NCBI GenBank assembly: GCA_040217155.1 | Contig: JAVJNS010000029.1 | Coordinates: 124,001-188,000, forward strand | Origin: Pelagibius sp040217155 | Lineage (GTDB): Bacteria; Pseudomonadota; Alphaproteobacteria; Kiloniellales; Kiloniellaceae | Length of the DNA stretch: 64,000 nucleotides | Reading direction: 5' to 3' | Part shown: positions 1-12,365 of the stretch, one piece after another | Position numbering within the stretch: the stretch's first letter is position 1 | Layout of the letters: each line of letters opens with the position of its first letter | Notes under the pieces: model-generated | The model's database searches: none | Told to the model about the DNA's origin: nothing | Seen by the model: only the letters and a program-made list of their open reading frames with translations | Position numbers and translations under genes: made by a program

Positions 1-2469
<2,469 letters not shown>

Positions 2470-2661
2470 GCCCCGGACTTGTGTCGCCGCATCGATTCGT
2501 CAAGGTATTGTATTGGGACAAATCAAGTTTTTCCGCTTGCGATCGGCTATGGACCCGACGAAGCAACCGGTTACAATGGCCGGCCTCGCACCGTGAGATG
2601 CGCAAGATGTCCACAATGCGTTCCAGGGCCTCCTCGGAGGCGACTTACAGGGAGACTTAAA

Positions 2662-4248
2662 GTGAGGAAGCTATTCGCCTGTGCTGTGGCGGCCGTGATG
2701 GCCCTGTCCACTGTCTCAGCAGAAGCCAAGACGCCGCGCGACGTGCTCGTCATGGCCTCGACCTTCGACGACATCATCACCCTCGATCCGGCCGAGATCT
2801 TCGAGTTTTCCGGCGCCGAGTTCGCCGGCAACACCTATGACCGGCTGATCGGCTACGACTACAACGACGTGTCGAAGATCTTCGGCGTCGCCGCCGAATC
2901 CTGGACCATCTCGGACGACGGCAAGACCTTCACCTTCAAGATGCGCCCCGGCATCGTTTTCCCGTCGGGCAATCCGATGACGGCGGAGGACGCGGCCTTC
3001 TCGCTGCAGCGCGCCATTATTCTCGACAAGTCGCCGGCCTTCATCCTCACCCAGTTCGGCTTCACCGCCGACAACGTGGCAGACAAGATCAAGGCGACCG
3101 ATCCCTCGACCCTGGTCATCGAGACCGACCAGGCCTATGCGCCGACCTTCGTGCTGTACTGCCTGACCGCCACCATCAGCTCCATCGTCGACAAGAAAAC
3201 GGTGATGGCGCATGAAGAGAATGGCGATCTTGGCCATCAGTGGCTGCGTACCAACTATGCCGGTGTCGGCCCCTTCAAGCTGAATACCTGGAAGCCGAAC
3301 GAATCGCTGACGCTGGACCGCAACGACGACTACTGGGGCGGTGCGCCGGCGATGAAGCGGGTCATTCTGCGCCACATCGTCGAGCCGGCGACCCAGCAAC
3401 TGCTGCTGGAAAAGGGTGATGTCGATATCGCCCGCAACCTCGGCCCGGACCAGCTCGAAAGCCTGCGCAAAAATCCGGACATCACGGTTCAGGACGGCGT
3501 CAAGGGCGCGGTCTACTACCTCGGCCTCAGTCAGAAGAACGAAGCCCTGTCCAAGCCGAAGGTCCGCGAGGCGCTGAAATACCTTGTCGACTACAAGGGC
3601 ATGGAAAGCACCATCGTGCGCGACCTCCTGAAAGTCCACCAGGCCTTCCTGCCGCGCGGATTCCTGGGGGCCCTCGAAGCGACGCCTTATACGCTCGACG
3701 TCAACAAGGCCAAGCAGTTGCTGGCCGAGGCCGGCTATCCGAACGGCTTCAAGGTCACCATGGACACCCGCAACAATTCGCCGACCATGGAGATGGCGCA
3801 GTCGATCCAGGCGACCTTCGCTCAGGGCGGTGTCGATCTGGAAATCATCCCCGGCGACGGCAAGCAGACGCTGACCAAGTACCGCGCGCGCAACCACGAC
3901 ATCTATATCGGCCGCTGGGGGCCCGACTATCAGGACCCGCATACCAATGCCGATACCTTCGCGCGCAATCCGGACAACTCCGACGATGCCAAGTCCAAGC
4001 CGCTGGCCTGGCGCAACTCCTGGGACATCCCGGAGATGACGAAGGCGGCCGACGCCGCGGTGCTGGAGCGCGATCCGGCCAAGCGGGCGCAGATGTACCT
4101 GGAGATTCAGAAGGTTCACCAGGCGACGTCGCCCTTCGTCATCATGTTCCAGCAGACCGAAGTGGCGGCCACACGCGCCGACACCAAGGGCTTCATCATC
4201 GGCCCGGCCTTTGATGACAACCGCTACAGCGAAGTCACCAAGAACTAG
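2662..4248 (+). CDS. ABC transporter substrate-binding protein, family 5 (oligopeptide/dipeptide type)
   Basis: Periplasmic binding protein (528 aa) of a peptide/nickel/opine-type ABC importer; the substrate cannot be told from sequence. The GTG start at 2662 is chosen because GGAG lies 7 nt upstream and because it puts a signal peptide first (MRKLFACAVAAVMALS, predicted cut after SAEA, residue 22). The frame is open further upstream, but without a signal peptide. The SBP_bac_5 fold is visible from the AESWTISDDGKTFTFKMRPG block. It is the first gene of a five-gene operon: binding protein, two permeases, two ATPases. Only 24 nt separate it from the first permease. Confidence 0.92.
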   Translation: MRKLFACAVAAVMALSTVSAEAKTPRDVLVMASTFDDIITLDPAEIFEFSGAEFAGNTYDRLIGYDYNDVSKIFGVAAESWTISDDGKTFTFKMRPGIVFPSGNPMTAEDAAFSLQRAIILDKSPAFILTQFGFTADNVADKIKATDPSTLVIETDQAYAPTFVLYCLTATISSIVDKKTVMAHEENGDLGHQWLRTNYAGVGPFKLNTWKPNESLTLDRNDDYWGGAPAMKRVILRHIVEPATQQLLLEKGDVDIARNLGPDQLESLRKNPDITVQDGVKGAVYYLGLSQKNEALSKPKVREALKYLVDYKGMESTIVRDLLKVHQAFLPRGFLGALEATPYTLDVNKAKQLLAEAGYPNGFKVTMDTRNNSPTMEMAQSIQATFAQGGVDLEIIPGDGKQTLTKYRARNHDIYIGRWGPDYQDPHTNADTFARNPDNSDDAKSKPLAWRNSWDIPEMTKAADAAVLERDPAKRAQMYLEIQKVHQATSPFVIMFQQTEVAATRADTKGFIIGPAFDDNRYSEVTKN

Positions 4249-4272
4249 GTCGCCGCGGAGCCTGGAACCTGA

Positions 4273-5343
4273 GTGACCATACCTACGGACAAGCCGTCCA
4301 CGGCAGGGACAGGCTCTAAGAGCCTGTCCCTGCCACCTGCCTTGCGCACCACCCTCAATCTGCTGACCACGCTGGCGCTGACCTTCCTCGGCCTGCTGCT
4401 CGTCACCTTCATCATCGGCCGGGTGGTGCCGATCGATCCGGTGCTGGCCATCGTCGGCGACCGCGCGCCGCAGAATGTGGTGGAGCGGGTGCGCGAGGAA
4501 CTCGGCCTCAACCGACCGCTCTATGAGCAGTTCGTCATCTATGTCTGGAACGTGCTGCAGGGCGATCTCGGCAACTCCGTGCTGACCGCCAACCCGGTGG
4601 CCGAAGACATTCGGCGGGTGTTCCCCGCGACGCTGGAACTGGCCACGGTGGCGACGCTGTTCGGAGTCATCCTGGGCGTGCCCATGGGTGTGCTGGCGGC
4701 GGTCAACCGGGGCCGCTGGCCGGACCAGGTGATCCGGGTGCTCGGCCTGCTCGGTTATTCCATCCCGGTGTTCTGGCTCGGCCTCATGGGGCTGCTGCTG
4801 TTCTATGGCGTGCTTGGCTGGTTGCCAGGTCCGGGGCGCCTCGACTTCATCTACGATGGCCTCATCGATCCGGTCACCGGCGTCATGCTGATCGACGCCG
4901 CCATCGCCGACGATTGGGAGATCTTCTGGAACGCCGCCGGGCATCTGATTCTGCCGGCCTCCATCCTCGGCTATTTCAGTCTCGCCTATATCAGCCGCAT
5001 GACCCGCTCCTTCATGCTCGAGCAACTGAGCCAGGAGTACATCACCACGGCACGGGTGAAGGGCGTGACCGAGTGGCGGGTCATCTGGGTGCACGCCCTC
5101 GGCAATGTCTGGGTGCCGCTGGTGACGGTGATCGCGCTCAGCTACGCCAATCTGCTGGAGGGCTCGGTGCTGACCGAGATCGTCTTCGCCTGGCCGGGGC
5201 TCGGTTACTATCTCACCCAGTCGCTGTTGAACGCCGACATGAACGCGGTACTGGGCGCCACCATGGTGGTCGGCGCGGTCTTCATCGGCATCAATCTGTT
5301 TTCCGACGTGCTCTACAAACTGCTCGATCCGAGGGCGCGATGA
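4273..5343 (+). CDS. ABC transporter permease, DppB/OppB family
   Basis: Inner-membrane permease (356 aa) of the peptide-type importer. It has an N-terminal membrane segment (LLTTLALTFLGLLLVTFIIG), a periplasmic loop, then about five further segments with the EAA-type cytoplasmic loop (ARVKGVTEWRVIWVHALGN) near residue 260. The start is GTG at 4273. The first 25 residues are polar, rich in T, S and K, and poorly family-like. They are encoded partly by a perfect 33-nt palindrome (4302-4334). The stop overlaps the next start (ATGA at 5340). Confidence 0.92.
   Translation: MTIPTDKPSTAGTGSKSLSLPPALRTTLNLLTTLALTFLGLLLVTFIIGRVVPIDPVLAIVGDRAPQNVVERVREELGLNRPLYEQFVIYVWNVLQGDLGNSVLTANPVAEDIRRVFPATLELATVATLFGVILGVPMGVLAAVNRGRWPDQVIRVLGLLGYSIPVFWLGLMGLLLFYGVLGWLPGPGRLDFIYDGLIDPVTGVMLIDAAIADDWEIFWNAAGHLILPASILGYFSLAYISRMTRSFMLEQLSQEYITTARVKGVTEWRVIWVHALGNVWVPLVTVIALSYANLLEGSVLTEIVFAWPGLGYYLTQSLLNADMNAVLGATMVVGAVFIGINLFSDVLYKLLDPRAR
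4302..4334. repeat. Perfect 33-nt palindrome inside the permease 5' coding region
   Basis: Two 16-nt arms (GGCAGGGACAGGCTCT and its exact complement) flank a single A, starting 29 nt after the GTG start of the OppB-like gene. As RNA it would form a very stable hairpin just past the ribosome footprint. It codes for the poorly conserved N-terminal linker of the permease. A 12-nt piece of the arm (GGCAGGGACAGG) recurs at 17959-17970, also in an N-terminal linker of a membrane protein. It could be a dispersed palindromic unit inserted in frame, or a hairpin that lowers permease output relative to the binding protein. Confidence 0.8.
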
Positions 5344-6272
5344 GCGGCCCGGCCCAAGAGGTTAAGTCCATCGGCCTGCGCGCCTGGCTGTTGAGCTCTT
5401 CCCCGGCCTCGCGCCGCCAGGCCCGCCTCGGGCGGACCTATCTGGCCTGGCTGGCGTTCCAGTCGAACCATCTCGCGGTCTTCGGCCTGAGCATCGTGGT
5501 GGCGCTGATCCTGCTGGCGATCTTCGCGCCGCTGGTTGCACCCTACGACCCCAATGCCCAGGTCCTCGCCGACCGGCTGCAGTTCTTCTCGGCAGCGCAC
5601 CCCTTCGGCACCGACGAGCTGGGCCGCGACATTTTTTCGCGCGTCATTCACGGCTCGCGGCTGACTCTCTACATCGTCATCCTGGTGGCGGTCATCGCCG
5701 CGCCCATCGGCCTGGCGGTGGGCACCACCGCGGGCTACTTCGGCGGCTGGGTCGACAAGGTGCTGATGCGCATCACCGACATCTTCCTGGCCTTTCCGAA
5801 GCTGGTGCTGGCCCTGGCCCTGGTCTCGGCGCTGGGCCCCGGTATCGAGAACGCCATCATCGCCATTGCCATCACCTCCTGGCCGCCCTATGCGCGCATC
5901 GCCAGGGCCGAGACCCTCACCATCCGCAACTCCGATTTCATCTCGGCGGTGCGGCTGCAGGGCGCCGGGCGCGCCCGGATCATCTGGTCGCATATCGTGC
6001 CACTCTGCACCTCCTCGCTGATCGTCCGTGTCACCCTGGACATGGCGGGCATCATCCTCATCGCCGCCGGCCTCGGTTTTCTCGGCCTCGGGGCGCAGCC
6101 GCCGCTGCCCGAGTGGGGCGCGATGATTTCGGCCGGGCGCAACGTGCTGTTGAACCAGTGGTGGGTGGCGACGGTGCCCGGCGTGGCGATTTTCATCGTC
6201 AGTCTCGGCTTCAACCTGCTGGGCGACGGCCTGCGCGACGTCCTCGACCCCAAGAGCGGAGGCCAGGGCTGA
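5340..6272 (+). CDS. ABC transporter permease, DppC/OppC family
   Basis: Second permease subunit (310 aa) that would pair with the DppB-like protein. The ATG at 5340 overlaps the preceding stop in an ATGA arrangement, indicating translational coupling. An N-terminal cytoplasmic stretch is followed by a membrane segment (HLAVFGLSIVVALILLAIFA), the HPFGTDELGRDIFSR signature typical of DppC/OppC near residue 88, and the EAA loop (AVRLQGAGRARIIWSHIVP). The stop overlaps the next start (TGATG at 6270-6274). Confidence 0.94.
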   Translation: MSGPAQEVKSIGLRAWLLSSSPASRRQARLGRTYLAWLAFQSNHLAVFGLSIVVALILLAIFAPLVAPYDPNAQVLADRLQFFSAAHPFGTDELGRDIFSRVIHGSRLTLYIVILVAVIAAPIGLAVGTTAGYFGGWVDKVLMRITDIFLAFPKLVLALALVSALGPGIENAIIAIAITSWPPYARIARAETLTIRNSDFISAVRLQGAGRARIIWSHIVPLCTSSLIVRVTLDMAGIILIAAGLGFLGLGAQPPLPEWGAMISAGRNVLLNQWWVATVPGVAIFIVSLGFNLLGDGLRDVLDPKSGGQG

Positions 6273-7128
6273 TGGAGCGGGCGAAAAACGAAAAGCCCCT
6301 GCTGACCATCGAGGATCTGAAGGTCGACTTCCCGACCCGCAAGGGCGTTGTGGAGGCGGTGCGCGGCATCTCGCTCTCCCTGGGCCGCGAGAAGCTGGGT
6401 ATCGTCGGCGAGTCCGGCTCCGGCAAGTCGCTGACCGGCCGCTCCATCCTGCGCCTGGTGACCAGGCCGGGCGTGGTGACCGCCAGACGCCTGGAATTCG
6501 ACGGTATCGACCTGCAGCGCGCCAGCGAGGCACAGATGCGCCAGATCCGCGGCCAGCGCATCTCCATGGTCATGCAGGATCCGAAGTTCTCCCTCAATCC
6601 GGTGATGCGGGTCGGCGAGCAGATCGCCGAAGCCTACCGCACCCATCAGAAGGTGGCGCCGGCGGAAGCTCGGCGGCGCACCCTGGAGATGCTGAAGGCG
6701 GTGCGTATCCGCGATCCGGAACGCGTCGCCCGCGCCTACCCGCACGAGGTTTCCGGCGGCATGGGTCAGCGCATCATGATCGCCATGATGCTGATTCCCG
6801 ACCCCGACCTGCTGATCGCCGACGAGCCGACCTCGGCCCTGGACGTGACGGTGCAACTGCAGGTGCTGGCGATTCTCGACGACCTCGTGACGCAGCGCGG
6901 CATGGGCCTCATTCTGATCAGCCACGACCTCAACCTTGTCGCTTCGTTCTGCGACCGCGTCATCATCATGTATGCCGGCAGGGTGATGGAGGTCTGCGAC
7001 GCCAAGAACCTCGATGCCGCGCAGCACCCCTATACGCGCGGCCTGCTGAACTGCCTGCCGAAGATCGACGGCGACGGCAGCAGCCTGCCGGTGCTGCGTC
7101 GCGATCCGGCCTGGCTGGAGCACGGGCA

Positions 7129-7132
<4 letters not shown>
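6272..7132 (+). CDS. ABC transporter ATP-binding protein, DppD/OppD family
   Basis: First of two ATPase subunits (286 aa). Walker A is GESGSGKS (about residue 46), the ABC signature is VSGGMGQR (about residue 164) and Walker B is DLLIADEPTSALD. The C-terminal end (HPYTRGLLNCLPK) is the usual oligopeptide-transporter tail, although the Cys-rich loop of some DppD proteins is absent. Overlapping start and stop codons with both neighbours show it belongs to the same transcript. Confidence 0.94.
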
Positions 7133-7944
<812 letters not shown>

Positions 7945-7963
7945 GGGGCTGGGCTTTTGGTTT

Positions 7964-8614
7964 CTACCCCGCCGGCGCTTCGGCGGTCTCCTGCTGCGCC
8001 AGGTCGAGCATCTGGGTCAGGACCTTGGGCGGCTGTGCGCCGGCCAGCGCGTGGCGGCCGTTGAAGACGAAGCAGGGCACACCGTCGATGCCGAGGCCAC
8101 GGGCCTGGCGATCTTCGTCGCGCAGTTCCGTCTCCAGGGCTTCGCTGTCCAGGAACGCGCGGGCCTCGCCCGCATCGAGGCCGGCTTCTTCGGCGGCGGC
8201 GACCAGCACTTCGATATCGCCGATATCCTCGCCGCGGAAAAAATAGGCCTGGAACAGGGCCTCGACCGTCTCGGTTTGGCGGTTCTGGCCGGTGGCCCAG
8301 CGCACCAGGCGGTGCGACCTGATGGTGTTGGGGGTGCGGGCGATGGCATCGAAGTCGAAGTCGATGCCGGTCTCGGCGCCGGCGGCGCGGATGCGGCTGT
8401 AGACCGCCTCGGCGTTGTCGGAGCCGCCAAACTTCATGGCGAGGTATTCCTGGCGGTCCATGCCCTCCGGCGGCATCTGCGGATTGAGCTGGAAGGTGCG
8501 CCACTGAATGGCGACTTCTAGATCGGGCCGCTCGGCCAGGGCCGCTTCCAGCCGCCGCTTGCCGATGAGGCACCAGGGGCAGATGGTGTCGGAGAAAATA
8601 TCGATCTGAATCAT
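7964..8614 (-). CDS. DsbA family oxidoreductase, FrnE-like
   Basis: Thioredoxin-fold protein (216 aa) of the DsbA/FrnE/2-hydroxychromene-2-carboxylate isomerase superfamily, probably a cytoplasmic dithiol oxidoreductase or glutathione-dependent isomerase. The CPWC redox motif is at residues 12-15, right after the first beta strand, and the cis-Pro loop is GVPCFVF near residue 180. The start at 8614 puts the motif at the expected distance from the N-terminus. The frame stays open upstream to 8740, but that stretch is Arg/Gly/Pro-rich, unlike the family, and would overlap the divergent gene. No signal peptide. Confidence 0.9.
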   Translation of the reverse strand: MIQIDIFSDTICPWCLIGKRRLEAALAERPDLEVAIQWRTFQLNPQMPPEGMDRQEYLAMKFGGSDNAEAVYSRIRAAGAETGIDFDFDAIARTPNTIRSHRLVRWATGQNRQTETVEALFQAYFFRGEDIGDIEVLVAAAEEAGLDAGEARAFLDSEALETELRDEDRQARGLGIDGVPCFVFNGRHALAGAQPPKVLTQMLDLAQQETAEAPAG

Positions 8615-8738
8615 GGTCTCTAACCTTGTCGGGGCGGCGCTGCGGGCTTGACCTGCCGGGCCTTCGCCTCCCACCATAACGCAGCAGAGCCCGGAAGCCA
8701 AAACGGGGTCACGAAAGCTTGAAGCTGAGGGGAAATTC

Positions 8739-10385
8739 ATGGAACGGGCGGGCGTCCAGGGCGGGAGCAGTATTTACGACGTCGGCTTGGAGCGCAATGC
8801 GGCCAACACCGCACCGTTGACTCCAGTGACCTTTCTCAAGCGTGCCGCCGCCGTTTATCCGCAAAAGCTGGCGGTGGTCCATGGCGAGCAGCGCTTCACC
8901 TATGCCCAGTTTCACGAGCGCGCCTGCCGCCTGGCCTCGGCACTGCGCCGGCGCGGCCTGGGCCGCGGCGACTGCGTCGCCATCATGTCGCCGAATACGC
9001 CGCCGATGCTGGAGGCGCACTACGGCGTACCGATGCTGGGCGCGGTGCTGAACTCCCTCAACATCCGCAACGACGCCCGTACGCTGGCCTTCATCCTGGA
9101 GCACGGCGAGGCCAAGGCTCTGATCACCGACCGCGAATTCTCACCCGTTGTCGCGGCGGCGCTGCGCCTGACCAAGGCGAGGCCCCTGGTCATCGACATC
9201 GACGATCCGCTCGCCGAGGGCGGGGAACTGATCGGAGAGCTGGACTACGAGGCGCTGCTGGCCGAGGGCGATCCGGCCGATAGGTTCGACGAGCCGGCCG
9301 AGGAGTGGCAGTCGATTTCGCTGCTCTATACCTCCGGCACCACCGGCAATCCCAAGGGCGTCGTCTACCATCATCGCGGCGCCTACTTGAACGCCGTCGG
9401 CAACATGATCACCTTCGGCCTGGGCCGCGATTCGGTTTATCTCTGGACCCTGCCGATGTTTCACTGCGACGGCTGGACCTTCACCTGGGCGGTGACCGCG
9501 GCCAACGCCACCCATGTCTGCCTGCGCAAGGTCGACCCGGCGGTGATCTATCCGCTGATCCGCGACGCGGGCGTGACCCACATGTGCGGCGCGCCCATAG
9601 TTCTCACGCTGCTGGCCCATGCGCCGCCGTCGGTGAAGGTGAAATTCCCGCAGGTCGTCGACTGTGCGACCGGCGGCGCGGCGCCACCCAGCGCGGTGAT
9701 CGAGGCCATGGAGGCGAACGGCTTCAAGGTCATCCACCTCTACGGCCTCACCGAGAGTTACGGCCCCTCAACGGTCTGCGCCTGGCAGGACGAATGGGAC
9801 GGCTATGACCTGCGGGACCGCTCCGCCAGGATGGCGCGCCAGGGCGTCAACTACCTGACCCTGGAGCACGCCGTGGTCATGGACCCGGAGACCATGTCGC
9901 CGGTGCCGCGGGACGGCGCGACGCTCGGCGAGATCATGCTGCGCGGCAATACCGTCATGAAGGGCTACCTGAAGAACCCGGCGGCGACGGCCGAGGCTTT
10001 CCAGGGCGGCTGGTTTCACACCGGCGACCTGGCGGTCTGCCATGCCGACGGCTATATCGAGGTCAAGGACCGTTCCAAGGACGTGATCAACTCCGGTGGC
10101 GAGAATATCTCCAGCCTGGAGGTGGAGGAGGCGCTCTACCGTCACCCCAAAGTGCTGGAGGCGGCGGTGGTGGCGCGGCCCGATGAGAAGTGGGGCGAGA
10201 GCCCCTGCGCCTTCGTCACCCTGCGCGAGGGCGAGGCGGCCGAAGCGGCGGAAATCATCGCCTTTTGCCGCGACATGCTGGCGCATTACAAGGCGCCGCG
10301 CTCGGTGGTCTTCGGGCCGCTGCCCAAGACCTCCACCGGCAAGATCCAGAAGTTCGTCCTGCGTGAGCGGGCCGCGGGGCTGTGA
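8739..10385 (+). CDS. Acyl-CoA synthetase (AMP-forming), LvaE-like by context
   Basis: Activates a carboxylic acid to its acyl-CoA through an acyl-adenylate (548 aa, ANL superfamily). P-loop LYTSGTTGNPKG near residue 200, YGLTESYGPS near 340, WFHTGDLAV near 425, hinge KDRSKDVINSGGENIS near 445, and the C-terminal catalytic Lys in PKTSTGKIQK are all seen. It is the first gene of a five-gene operon; the stop overlaps the SDR start (GTGA). With its neighbours it matches the LvaE step (levulinate or 4-hydroxyacid activation), but the chain length accepted cannot be read from sequence. Confidence 0.92.
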   Translation: MERAGVQGGSSIYDVGLERNAANTAPLTPVTFLKRAAAVYPQKLAVVHGEQRFTYAQFHERACRLASALRRRGLGRGDCVAIMSPNTPPMLEAHYGVPMLGAVLNSLNIRNDARTLAFILEHGEAKALITDREFSPVVAAALRLTKARPLVIDIDDPLAEGGELIGELDYEALLAEGDPADRFDEPAEEWQSISLLYTSGTTGNPKGVVYHHRGAYLNAVGNMITFGLGRDSVYLWTLPMFHCDGWTFTWAVTAANATHVCLRKVDPAVIYPLIRDAGVTHMCGAPIVLTLLAHAPPSVKVKFPQVVDCATGGAAPPSAVIEAMEANGFKVIHLYGLTESYGPSTVCAWQDEWDGYDLRDRSARMARQGVNYLTLEHAVVMDPETMSPVPRDGATLGEIMLRGNTVMKGYLKNPAATAEAFQGGWFHTGDLAVCHADGYIEVKDRSKDVINSGGENISSLEVEEALYRHPKVLEAAVVARPDEKWGESPCAFVTLREGEAAEAAEIIAFCRDMLAHYKAPRSVVFGPLPKTSTGKIQKFVLRERAAGL

Positions 10386-11143
10386 CCCCGTTTGATCTCA
10401 GCGGCAGGGCCGCGATCGTCACCGGCGCCTCCAGCGGCCTCGGCCGTCATGCGGCGCGCAGCCTGGCGGCGGCGGGCGCCAAGGTCGCCATCGCGGCGCG
10501 GCGCCTGGAACCGCTGATCGAACTGGAAAAGCAGATCGCCGCCCGCGACGGCCGCGCCATTCCCCTCGGTCTCGACGTCGCCGACGCGGATTCGGTCAGG
10601 GACTGCGTGACGGCGGCGGAGACCGAATTGGGGCCGATCTCGATCCTGGTCAACAACGCCGGTGTCGCCCAAACCAAGGCGGCCCTGGAAGTCTCGGAGG
10701 GCGATTGGGACAGGGTGGTGGACACCAACCTGAAGGGGGCTTGGCTGATGGCTCAGGCGGTCGCCGGGCACATGACGCGCTGCGGCCACGGCGGCTCGAT
10801 CATCAACATGGCCTCCGTCCTGGGGCTGGCCGGCGCGGCGCGGATTCCGGCCTACTGCGCCTCCAAGGGCGGGCTGATCAATCTCACCCGCGCCCTGGCG
10901 GCGGAATGGGCGCGCCATGGCATCCGCGTGAACGCCTTGGCGCCGGGCTATGTCGAGACCGAAATCAATCGCGACTTTCTGGTCTCGGCGGCCGGCGACG
11001 CTTTGCGCAAGCGCGTGCCGCTGCGCCGCTTCGGCCAGCCGGCGGATCTCGACGGTGCCCTGCTGTTGCTGGCGTCCGATGCCTCGGCCTATATCACCGG
11101 CAGCGTCTTCGTCATCGACGGCGGCCACTCCGCCGCCTTGTGA
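10382..11143 (+). CDS. SDR family oxidoreductase, LvaD-like by context
   Basis: NAD(P)-dependent short-chain dehydrogenase/reductase (253 aa). Cofactor motif TGASSGLG is at residues 13-20, NNAG near 90, catalytic Ser in INMASVLG and YCASK (YxxxK) near 155. Start GTG at 10382 overlaps the upstream stop. In a levulinate-type pathway it would reduce a 4-ketoacyl-CoA to the 4-hydroxyacyl-CoA. By family alone, 3-ketoacyl-CoA or 3-hydroxybutyrate substrates are equally possible. Confidence 0.92.
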   Translation: MTPFDLSGRAAIVTGASSGLGRHAARSLAAAGAKVAIAARRLEPLIELEKQIAARDGRAIPLGLDVADADSVRDCVTAAETELGPISILVNNAGVAQTKAALEVSEGDWDRVVDTNLKGAWLMAQAVAGHMTRCGHGGSIINMASVLGLAGAARIPAYCASKGGLINLTRALAAEWARHGIRVNALAPGYVETEINRDFLVSAAGDALRKRVPLRRFGQPADLDGALLLLASDASAYITGSVFVIDGGHSAAL

Positions 11144-11168
11144 GCTCTCTGAATTGTGAGGAACGGAT

Positions 11169-12365
11169 ATGGAGTTTTCCCTGGCGCCGGAGGTCGAGAC
11201 TCTACGGCAGCGGCTGCGCGACTTCGTCGAAGCCGAGATCATGCCGCTGGAGGCGGACCCGGCCAGCTATGACACGCATGAGAATATCGCCCTCGACAAG
11301 CTCGAGCCGCTGCGCGCCAAGGCCAGGGCTGCCGATCTCTGGGCCCTGCAGATGCCCAAGGCGCGGGGCGGGCAGGGGCTGAACGTCGCCGCCATGGCGG
11401 CCTGCTACGAAGAGATGGGCCGCGCCATCTTCGGGCCGGTGGTGTTCAACAGCGCCGCGCCCGACGACGGCAACATGATCCTGCTGGAAAAGGTCGCGAC
11501 GGAACAACAGAAGACCCGCTGGCTGCAGCCCATCGTCGACGGCAAGCTCCGCTCCGCTTTCGCCATGACCGAACCGGCGCCGGGCGCGGGCTCGGATCCC
11601 GGGCTCATGCTAAGTCGCGCCGAGCGGCGCGGCAACGCCTGGGTACTCAATGGCCACAAGTGGTTTATCACCGGTGCCGGCGTGGCCGAGCACTTCATCA
11701 TCGTGGCGCGGACATCCGAGGACCCGCGCCGTGGATTGACCGCTTTCCTCGTGCACCGCGACGCGCCCGGCCTCACCATCGGGCGGCGCATTCCGATCAT
11801 GGGCCCCGAGGAACACGGCGGTCACTGCGAGGTCGCGCTGGACAATCTTCAGGTACCCGACGACGACCGCCTGATGGCGGTCGGCGACGGCCTGAAGGTG
11901 ACGCAGATCCGCCTCGGCACCGCCCGGCTCACCCACTGCATGCGCTGGCTCGGCATGGCCAAACGGGCGCTCGAGATCGCCCGGCCCCACGTCGCCGAGC
12001 GGCGGAGCTTCGGCATGCCGCTGGCCGACCACGAAGGCGTGCAGTGGCTGCTCGGCGAGGCGGCCATGGCCATCGAGCTCGGACGGCTCTTGACCATGCG
12101 GGCCGCAGTGAAGCTGGACAGCGGCGACTTCGCCCGCAAGGAAATCTCCATGGCCAAGATCCAAGTGGCGGACACCCTGCACAAGGCAGTCGACACCGCC
12201 ATTCAACTGCTCGGCGCCAAAGGCTATTCCAGGGACACCCCCCTGGAGTGGATGTACCGCTATGCCCGCCAGGCGCGTCTGGTGGACGGCGCCTCCGAGG
12301 TTCACAAGATGGTGCTGGCGCGTGCCTTCCTGAACGACGGTCTGGAATTCTGGGGCTGGGAATGA
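11169..12365 (+). CDS. Acyl-CoA dehydrogenase, ACAD11/LvaC type
   Basis: FAD-dependent acyl-CoA dehydrogenase family protein (398 aa) with the FAD-binding blocks FAMTEPAPGAGSDP and WVLNGHKWFITGAG. At the end, where classical enzymes carry the catalytic-Glu motif YEG, this protein has VDGASEVHK, as in ACAD10/ACAD11 and related bacterial proteins. Human ACAD11 fuses such a domain to an APH-like kinase; here the kinase is the next gene, overlapping by 4 nt. The context suggests it converts a 4-phospho-acyl-CoA rather than doing plain beta-oxidation. That role is inferred. Confidence 0.92.
   Translation: MEFSLAPEVETLRQRLRDFVEAEIMPLEADPASYDTHENIALDKLEPLRAKARAADLWALQMPKARGGQGLNVAAMAACYEEMGRAIFGPVVFNSAAPDDGNMILLEKVATEQQKTRWLQPIVDGKLRSAFAMTEPAPGAGSDPGLMLSRAERRGNAWVLNGHKWFITGAGVAEHFIIVARTSEDPRRGLTAFLVHRDAPGLTIGRRIPIMGPEEHGGHCEVALDNLQVPDDDRLMAVGDGLKVTQIRLGTARLTHCMRWLGMAKRALEIARPHVAERRSFGMPLADHEGVQWLLGEAAMAIELGRLLTMRAAVKLDSGDFARKEISMAKIQVADTLHKAVDTAIQLLGAKGYSRDTPLEWMYRYARQARLVDGASEVHKMVLARAFLNDGLEFWGWE

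Noticed and set aside
2716..5094. Very long open minus-strand frame (792 codons) opposite the peptide-transporter genes
   Set aside because: It lies antisense to three clear transporter genes, is rich in His/Arg/Gly/Gln as expected from reversed high-GC codons, and has no domain.
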